NCBI RefSeq assembly: GCF_018324385.1 | Contig: NZ_AP019536.1 | Coordinates: forward strand, 310,001 to 374,000 | Direction: 5' to 3' | DNA from: Ferrigenium kumadai | GTDB taxonomy: Bacteria > Pseudomonadota > Gammaproteobacteria > Burkholderiales > Gallionellaceae | Length of the DNA stretch: 64,000 nt | Shown here: piece after piece, positions 59,461 to 64,000 of the stretch | Position numbering within the stretch: position 1 is the stretch's first letter | Layout: every line of letters starts with the position of its first letter | Program-made: the position numbers and the translations under genes | The notes under the pieces: model-generated | Seen by the model: the letters and a program-made list of their open reading frames with translations, nothing else | The model's database searches: none | What the model was told of the DNA's origin: nothing

Positions 59461-61232
59461 AGAACTTCCCGGGCTCGCTGCGCTTGGCCCACATCAGCCT
59501 GGCCTTGGTCGGGTTGATGTGGGTCTTGCCTTTTCTGCATTACCGCCACCAATATCCGCTGACCACCTTCTATCAGGAGTGGTGGAGCGCACTGTTCGGG
59601 GTGCTGGCGCTCACTTTGCTGGTAGCGCGCGATTACTGGCAACAACCGCAAGTGCCTCGCATCGCGCAACTGCCGATCGGGCTGATAGTCCTGGTGCTGC
59701 TGCAATGGGGGCTGGGCAAGGTGGTCTATCTCGATCAGGCGCTGCTGTACGTGCTGTACCTACTGTTCGCGGCAATGCTGATGCTGCTCGGGGCGCGGCT
59801 GCGCGAATGCTTCGGCATGGATCGGCTGGCACTGGTGCTGGGGATCTTTCTGCTGGCCGGGGCGGAGGCAAGCGCGCTGATCGGTGTGCTGCAACACTTC
59901 CGCTGGCATACGCCGCTGGATACGGTGGTGGTGGTGAAGGTCTCTTCCAGCGTGTATGGCAACCTCGCCCAGCCTAATCATTTTGCAAACTACATCGCGC
60001 TGGGCCTGGCTTCGCTCGGCCTGCTGCTCCAGCAAGGCCGTTTGAAAGTGCGCTATGTCGTGTCGCTGGCGTTGCCATTGTTGTTCGTGATGACGCTGAG
60101 CGGGTCGCGCAGCTCCTGGCTGTACCTGCTGATGTTGAGCGGCCTCGCCTGGTGGTGGGTGCGGCGCGATGCGGCGCAGCGCCCGCTGTTGCGCTACAGC
60201 CTGTCGCTGTTGGCCGGTTTCGGATTGATGCACCTGGTGGTGCAACTGCCGTTCATGGCTGGGGCGGGAGGCAGTATCGACACCGTGCAGCGCCTGCTCG
60301 GTGAGGGCGCTACCGGCGGGATACGTTTGTACCTATGGCGCGAGGCTGGCTTGATGTTCAGTCAGTCGCCGTGGCTGGGCGTGGGTTTCGGCCAGTTCGC
60401 CTGGCACCATTTTGAGCTGCTGCCGGTACTGCAGCAGGGCAATATCCAGGGGCTATACAACAACGCGCATAATCTGGTGTTCCAGCTGGCTGCCGAGGCC
60501 GGACTGGCCGGCTTGCTGGTGCTCTTCGCCTCACTGGGCGTTTGGTTATATGGCCTGCGCCGTGCCCCGCTGGATGCAGCCCACTGGTGGGGTTGTGCCG
60601 CGCTGGGGGTGCTGATCATCCACAGCCTGCTTGAATATCCGCTGTGGTATACCTATTTTGTTGCGGTCGCAGCGCTCTTGCTGGGGGCGCTGGACCAGAC
60701 GCGCTACCAACTGGAGTTGCGCCGCGTGGGGCGTTTGTCCGTGGTGGCCGTCCTGTTGCTTGGCCTGGTGACGCTGGTGCAGTTGCGCAGCGGCTACCAG
60801 CAGCTGGAACAGACGTTGCGGATACGTCCCGCGTCGGCAGCCGACCGCAGCGCGTTCGAGCGTACGCGCGATAGTTTGGTTGTGGTGCACAGCGGCTCAT
60901 TGCTGTCGCCTTATGCCGAGCTGTTCATGAGTTCGCTGATCGAGGTGAACGACGAGCGCCTCAAGGAGAAGCTCGATCTGAACACGCGTGTGATGCGTTT
61001 CGTGCCGATAGGCATGGTGGTATATCGCCAATCCTTGCTGTTGGCGCTGGCCGGTCAGCAGGATCAGGCCAGAATCACGCTGGAACAGGCTATCTGGTCG
61101 TATCCGGGAGACTTTGCCAATGCCCGCAGGCAATTGGCGGGGTTGGCGGAGAAGGACCCCGCGCACTTTTCGGCTCTGCTAGAATTCGCCCTCCAAAAAG
61201 ATCAGGAGTACAGGCGTGCAGTTCATCAGTAA
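59454..61232 (+). CDS. PglL/WaaL-family O-antigen ligase or O-oligosaccharyltransferase
   Basis: 592 residues with about 11 membrane helices, the large periplasmic loop of the Wzy_C family (about 300-380, with SQSPWLGVGFGQFAWHHFE near 303) and a soluble C-terminal part of the Wzy_C_2 type. The block VYGNLAQPNHFANYIALG near 165-182 resembles the PglL_A signature of protein O-oligosaccharyltransferases. The start is uncertain: TTG 59454 keeps the first helix and overlaps DUF2892 by seven bases, while the first ATG (59517) would cut into it. No pilin or glycan genes lie nearby. Confidence 0.82.
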   Translation: MLKNFPGSLRLAHISLALVGLMWVLPFLHYRHQYPLTTFYQEWWSALFGVLALTLLVARDYWQQPQVPRIAQLPIGLIVLVLLQWGLGKVVYLDQALLYVLYLLFAAMLMLLGARLRECFGMDRLALVLGIFLLAGAEASALIGVLQHFRWHTPLDTVVVVKVSSSVYGNLAQPNHFANYIALGLASLGLLLQQGRLKVRYVVSLALPLLFVMTLSGSRSSWLYLLMLSGLAWWWVRRDAAQRPLLRYSLSLLAGFGLMHLVVQLPFMAGAGGSIDTVQRLLGEGATGGIRLYLWREAGLMFSQSPWLGVGFGQFAWHHFELLPVLQQGNIQGLYNNAHNLVFQLAAEAGLAGLLVLFASLGVWLYGLRRAPLDAAHWWGCAALGVLIIHSLLEYPLWYTYFVAVAALLLGALDQTRYQLELRRVGRLSVVAVLLLGLVTLVQLRSGYQQLEQTLRIRPASAADRSAFERTRDSLVVVHSGSLLSPYAELFMSSLIEVNDERLKEKLDLNTRVMRFVPIGMVVYRQSLLLALAGQQDQARITLEQAIWSYPGDFANARRQLAGLAEKDPAHFSALLEFALQKDQEYRRAVHQ

Positions 61233-61626
61233 TAACATTTTCCCAATTCTCATCGCCCTGTTCAGCGGGGCCATGCTGTTCTGGTCGGCGTTCGGCAGCC
61301 GCATCCGCGGCATCAAGGACGTGGATTGCGTTGCTGCCACGCAGCTCATCAACCACAAGAACGCGCTGGTGCTGGATGTGCGCGAAGACAGCGAGTACAA
61401 GGCCGGCCATATATTGAACAGTACGCTGATCCCGCTGGGCAAGCTGGCCGGACGTATCGGCGAACTGGAAGAGTACAAGGGTCAGCCCATCGTGGTGGTG
61501 TGCCGCAGCGGCAACCGCTCCGGTACCGCTTGCGCCCTGCTGGGCAAGCAAGGTTTTGCTCAAGCCTACAATCTGGCGGGCGGCGTGATCGCCTGGCAGA
61601 AAGCCAATCTGCCGCTGGAGAAGTGA
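61216..61626 (+). CDS. Membrane-anchored rhodanese-like sulfurtransferase
   Basis: 136 residues from a GTG with an AGGAG site. An N-terminal membrane helix (about 8-26) tethers a single rhodanese domain with active-site Cys96 in VVCRSGNRSGTAC. It resembles E. coli YibN, which lies next to grxC and secB as here. Rhodaneses carry persulfide sulfur. It overlaps the ligase gene by 17 bases and grxC by one. Confidence 0.92.
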   Translation: MQFISNNIFPILIALFSGAMLFWSAFGSRIRGIKDVDCVAATQLINHKNALVLDVREDSEYKAGHILNSTLIPLGKLAGRIGELEEYKGQPIVVVCRSGNRSGTACALLGKQGFAQAYNLAGGVIAWQKANLPLEK

Positions 61627-61883
61627 TGGCGAAAGTGGTGATGTATTGCACCGCCGTCTGTCCTTACTGCGTCCGCGCCGAGCAGCTGCTGCAGCGCAAG
61701 GGGGTGACGGAGATCGAAAAGATACGCGTCGATCTGCAGCCGGAATTGCGGGTGGCGATGATGGAAAAGACCGGGCGGCGCACCGTGCCGCAAATCTACA
61801 TAGGCGGCGAACATGTCGGCGGCTACGATGACATGGCTGCGCTCGATCAGGCTGGCAAGCTGGACGAACTATTGGCAAGATAA
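61626..61883 (+). CDS. grxC: Glutaredoxin 3
   Basis: 85-residue dithiol glutaredoxin with the CPYC site (TAVCPYCVRAEQLL, Cys12 and Cys15) and glutathione-binding RTVPQIYIGGEHVGGYDD. ATG shares one base with the rhodanese stop (TGATG). secB follows after 24 bases, the rhodanese-grxC-secB-gpsA order seen in many proteobacteria. Confidence 0.95.
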   Translation: MAKVVMYCTAVCPYCVRAEQLLQRKGVTEIEKIRVDLQPELRVAMMEKTGRRTVPQIYIGGEHVGGYDDMAALDQAGKLDELLAR

Positions 61884-61907
61884 CGAACAATCAACCGAGG
61901 AAACGAA

Positions 61908-62372
61908 ATGACCGAAGCCGCTCAAGCAAACAATCAACCCGTGTTCAACATGGAGAAGATCTATGTGAAGGATATCTCGCTGGAGATCCCGCACGCGCCG
62001 CAGATATTCCTTGAGCGTGAGAATCCGCAGATCGACGTGCAACTGCATAGCCAGGCCGCTTCGGTCGAAGAAGGTGTCTTCGAAGTGGCTGTGATGAGTA
62101 CCGTAACTGCCAAGATCGGCGACAAGGTGATGTTCCTGATCGAGGCCAAGCAGGCCGGCATCTTCCAGGTGCGCAATGTGCCGAATGAAGAGCTGGAACC
62201 TATCCTCGCGGTAGTGTGCCCGAACATCCTTTTCCCGTATTTGCGCGAAGTGGTTTCCGATATGGCGGTGCGCGCCGGTTTCGCGCCGGTGTTGCTGAAC
62301 CCGATCAACTTCGAGGTGCTCTACCAGCAGCAGAAACAGCAGGCGCAGGCCGCAACGGCCACCACACACTGA
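61908..62372 (+). CDS. secB: Protein-export chaperone SecB
   Basis: 154-residue tetrameric chaperone that keeps preproteins unfolded for SecA. The conserved IYVKDISLEIPHAPQIFLE near 19-37 and LFPYLREVVSDMAVRAGF near 105-122 are intact. The last ~15 residues are Gln/Ala-rich. Its stop shares a base with the next ATG. Confidence 0.96.
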   Translation: MTEAAQANNQPVFNMEKIYVKDISLEIPHAPQIFLERENPQIDVQLHSQAASVEEGVFEVAVMSTVTAKIGDKVMFLIEAKQAGIFQVRNVPNEELEPILAVVCPNILFPYLREVVSDMAVRAGFAPVLLNPINFEVLYQQQKQQAQAATATTH

Positions 62373-62821
62373 TGAGGAATAATCCATTGCGTTTTGCCGC
62401 TCTGTTGGCGCTGCTTTGCGGTGCGAGCACGGCCTGCGCGGTGGATTATGTATCGGTCGGAGAGCGCAGCGCGATTCTCTACGATGCGCCTTCGCTCAAG
62501 GCGAAGAAGCTGTTCGTGGTGAACCGCTACATGCCTTTCGAACAGGTCGTCGCGCTGGACAACTGGGTCAAGGTGCGCGACCGTTCCGGCAGCTTGTACT
62601 GGGTGGAGAAGCGCGTGCTGAGCAGCAAGCGCTATGTGTTTGCGCTACCGCCGCTGCTGGACGTGCGCGCAGAGCCGGACTCCATTTCGCCGCGCCTGTT
62701 CCAGGTGCGACAGCAGGTGGTGCTGGAGCGCCTTGAATCGACCGGTACCGGATGGGTCAAGGTGCGGCATCAGGACGGTGAAACGGGATATGTGCGCAGC
62801 ACCGAAGTCTGGGGCGAATAA
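62372..62821 (+). CDS. Secreted bacterial SH3 domain protein
   Basis: 149 residues: signal peptide (LLALLCGASTACA-V) and two SH3b-like repeats, DYVSVGERSAILYDAPS to SLYWVEKRVL (about 24-80) and LDVRAEPDSISPRLFQV to GYVRSTEVWG (about 90-148). SH3b domains commonly bind peptidoglycan or proteins. Tucked between secB and gpsA; function unknown. Confidence 0.85.
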   Translation: MRNNPLRFAALLALLCGASTACAVDYVSVGERSAILYDAPSLKAKKLFVVNRYMPFEQVVALDNWVKVRDRSGSLYWVEKRVLSSKRYVFALPPLLDVRAEPDSISPRLFQVRQQVVLERLESTGTGWVKVRHQDGETGYVRSTEVWGE

Positions 62822-62945
62822 TTCCAGTCCCATTTCATCGGTGAAACTGCGTTGGCTTCCTCGCTCACTCCTTGCCGTGCTACCTGCACTGTCTGCCTCG
62901 TTCGCTCGTCGCTGCCTTATTTGACCTTCGAAATGAAACTGGAAT
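62821..62945. repeat. 125-bp element with imperfect terminal inverted repeats
   Basis: ATTCCAGTCCCATTTC at 62821-62836 and GAAATGAAACTGGAAT at 62930-62945 pair at 14 of 16 positions. The interior (rich in CTCGCTC, TCGTTCGCTCGTCGC) has no coding potential. It fills the whole gap between the SH3 gene stop and gpsA, suggesting a miniature element rather than a simple terminator. Confidence 0.55.
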
Positions 62946-62952
62946 AGCGAGT

Positions 62953-63951
62953 ATGAACATTACCGTTGTCGGCGCGGGCGCATGGGGAACCGCTCTCGCG
63001 ATCAGTCTGGCCGCGAACCACCGCGTCACGCTGTGGGCACGCGCTGCGGAGCAGGTAGAGGCGATGCGTGCCGCGCGTTGCAACCAGCGTTACCTGCCGG
63101 ATACTCCCTTCCCGCCCAATTTGACGCTGAGCGCGAACCTGTCCGCCGCGTTATCGGTCGCCGATCTGGCGATCATCGCCGTGCCGACTGCGGCGTTGCG
63201 TTCCATCCTGCAGCAGATCGCCCGGATGCCCAACCGCTTCGGTGTGGTGTGGTTGTGCAAGGGCTTCGAAGCGGAGACCTCCAAGCTGCCGCATCAGGTG
63301 GTCGCCGAAGTGTTGCCGGAAGAATTTCGCTACGGCGTGTTGTCCGGTCCCAGTTTCGCCCAGGAGGTCGCGCGCGGCCTGCCTACGGCCCTGACGCTCG
63401 CCTCCTCCGATGTGGAATTTGCGCGCGATACGGCACATGCGCTGCATCACGCGCGCTTGCGCATCTACGCCAGTACCGATGTGGTGGGGGTGGAAGTCGG
63501 AGGGGCGGTGAAGAACGTGATGGCGATCGCCTCCGGCATCTGCGACGGCATGGGGTTCGGCTATAACGCCCGTGCCGCCTTGTTGACGCGCGGCCTGGCC
63601 GAGATATCCCGCCTCGGGTTGAAGCTCGGCGGAAGGCCCGAAACGCTCACCGGGTTGTCCGGAGTGGGGGATCTGATCCTGACCTGTACCGGGGACTTGT
63701 CGCGCAACCGGCAGGTCGGCCTGCTGCTGGCGCAACAACACGACCTGGCGGAGATACTGCACCGGATCGGGCATGTCGCCGAAGGGGTGTATACCGTGCG
63801 TGAGGTGCGCGGCCTCGCGCAACGCCTCGGCGTGGAGATGCCGATCTGCGAAGCGGTCTACCGCATCATTTACGAGAAGGTTCCGGCAGGCGAAGTGGTC
63901 GCCGACTTGCTCAGCCGCACCCCGAATTACGAGTTCGATCTCAACCCGTAA
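62953..63951 (+). CDS. gpsA: Glycerol-3-phosphate dehydrogenase [NAD(P)+]
   Basis: Reduces dihydroxyacetone phosphate to sn-glycerol-3-phosphate for phospholipids; its product is used by PlsY encoded earlier. 332 residues: VVGAGAWGTALA at 5-16, FGVVWLCKGFE near 96, VLSGPSFAQEVARG near 129, VGGAVKNVMAIASGICDGMGFG read as the catalytic Lys block near 182, and GDLILTCTGDLSRNR near 238. Confidence 0.96.
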   Translation: MNITVVGAGAWGTALAISLAANHRVTLWARAAEQVEAMRAARCNQRYLPDTPFPPNLTLSANLSAALSVADLAIIAVPTAALRSILQQIARMPNRFGVVWLCKGFEAETSKLPHQVVAEVLPEEFRYGVLSGPSFAQEVARGLPTALTLASSDVEFARDTAHALHHARLRIYASTDVVGVEVGGAVKNVMAIASGICDGMGFGYNARAALLTRGLAEISRLGLKLGGRPETLTGLSGVGDLILTCTGDLSRNRQVGLLLAQQHDLAEILHRIGHVAEGVYTVREVRGLAQRLGVEMPICEAVYRIIYEKVPAGEVVADLLSRTPNYEFDLNP

Positions 63952-64000
63952 TCGCGCCTTCGAAGCCGCATTGCCGCCACGCTTCGAACACCGTCACGGC
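63941..64000 (-). CDS. C-terminal fragment of a TrmL-type tRNA 2'-O-methyltransferase
   Basis: Only the last 19 codons and stop are in the window: AVTVFEAWRQCGFEGAITG. The EAWRQ-GF/Y pattern after AV matches from memory the C-terminus of TrmL, the SpoU enzyme methylating the wobble base of some leucine tRNAs. It converges on gpsA and overlaps its 3' end by 11 bases. The rest is outside the window, so the call is tentative. Confidence 0.6.
   Translation of the reverse strand, partial: AVTVFEAWRQCGFEGAITG

Overview
The window reads as a chromosomal segment of a GC-rich betaproteobacterium. The 16S sequence, the hemCDXY and rpsP-rimM-trmD-rplS gene orders and a sulfide:quinone oxidoreductase point to the Nitrosomonadales (Gallionellaceae or a sulfur-oxidising relative). 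That placement is inferred from remembered sequence patterns, not from a search. No phage, plasmid, complete insertion sequence or CRISPR array is visible. Most of the window is housekeeping.

Layout. 0-7.6 kb: ychJ-like gene, hemA-prfA-prmC, a cyclic-nucleotide-binding protein, mrp/apbC, then cysG with a DUF4202 gene. 7.7-9.5 kb: sqr and grxD. 9.7-13 kb: argH and a divergent LytTR two-component pair (algZ/algR-like). 13-14.3 kb: accessory patch with palindromic repeats, a ~215-bp dispersed repeat and a winged-helix/TIR protein. 14.3-22.5 kb: mltC, ppc, hemCDXY. 22.6-25.1 kb: retropepsin-like protease, 2Fe-2S flavodoxin-type reductase, SDR epimerase. 25.1-33.8 kb: one long minus-strand transcription unit, rpe - lipoprotein - gph - (tiny Trp-rich ORF) - trpE - COG2509 flavoprotein - trpG - trpD - MASE3/GAF/HD-GYP protein. 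33.9-37.6 kb: HU, tRNA-Ala(CGC), HAD phosphatase, ffh, CcsA-like protein. 37.7-43.7 kb: rpsP-rimM-trmD-rplS, ogt, xerD, second copy of the dispersed repeat, folB, plsY, tsaD. 43.8-49.5 kb: complete rRNA operon with two near-identical promoters, 16S, tRNA-Ile, tRNA-Ala, 23S, 5S, terminator and a scrambled 5S tail. 50-54.5 kb: unknown protein, ctpA, envC, gpmI. 54.6-59.5 kb: ArsR regulator, RND adaptor and pump, DUF2892 protein. 59.5-64 kb: PglL/WaaL-like ligase, rhodanese, grxC, secB, SH3 protein, gpsA, and the C-terminus of trmL at the edge.

How it fits together. Tetrapyrrole synthesis recurs (hemA, hemCDXY, cysG for siroheme). Sulfur and thiol chemistry also recurs: sqr, siroheme synthase, two glutaredoxins, a rhodanese, and an ArsR regulator whose two cysteines (C31, C97) have the 66-residue spacing remembered for persulfide sensors SqrR/BigR. 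That regulator precedes a palindrome overlapping a promoter, an RND pump and a YgaP-type DUF2892 membrane protein; I regard this unit as the strongest candidate for an under-described system. Second is a 14-codon ORF ending Trp-Arg-Trp between gph and trpE, which looks like a trp leader peptide. Third is the TIR protein lodged in repeats at a break in the argH-algZR-hemCD order.
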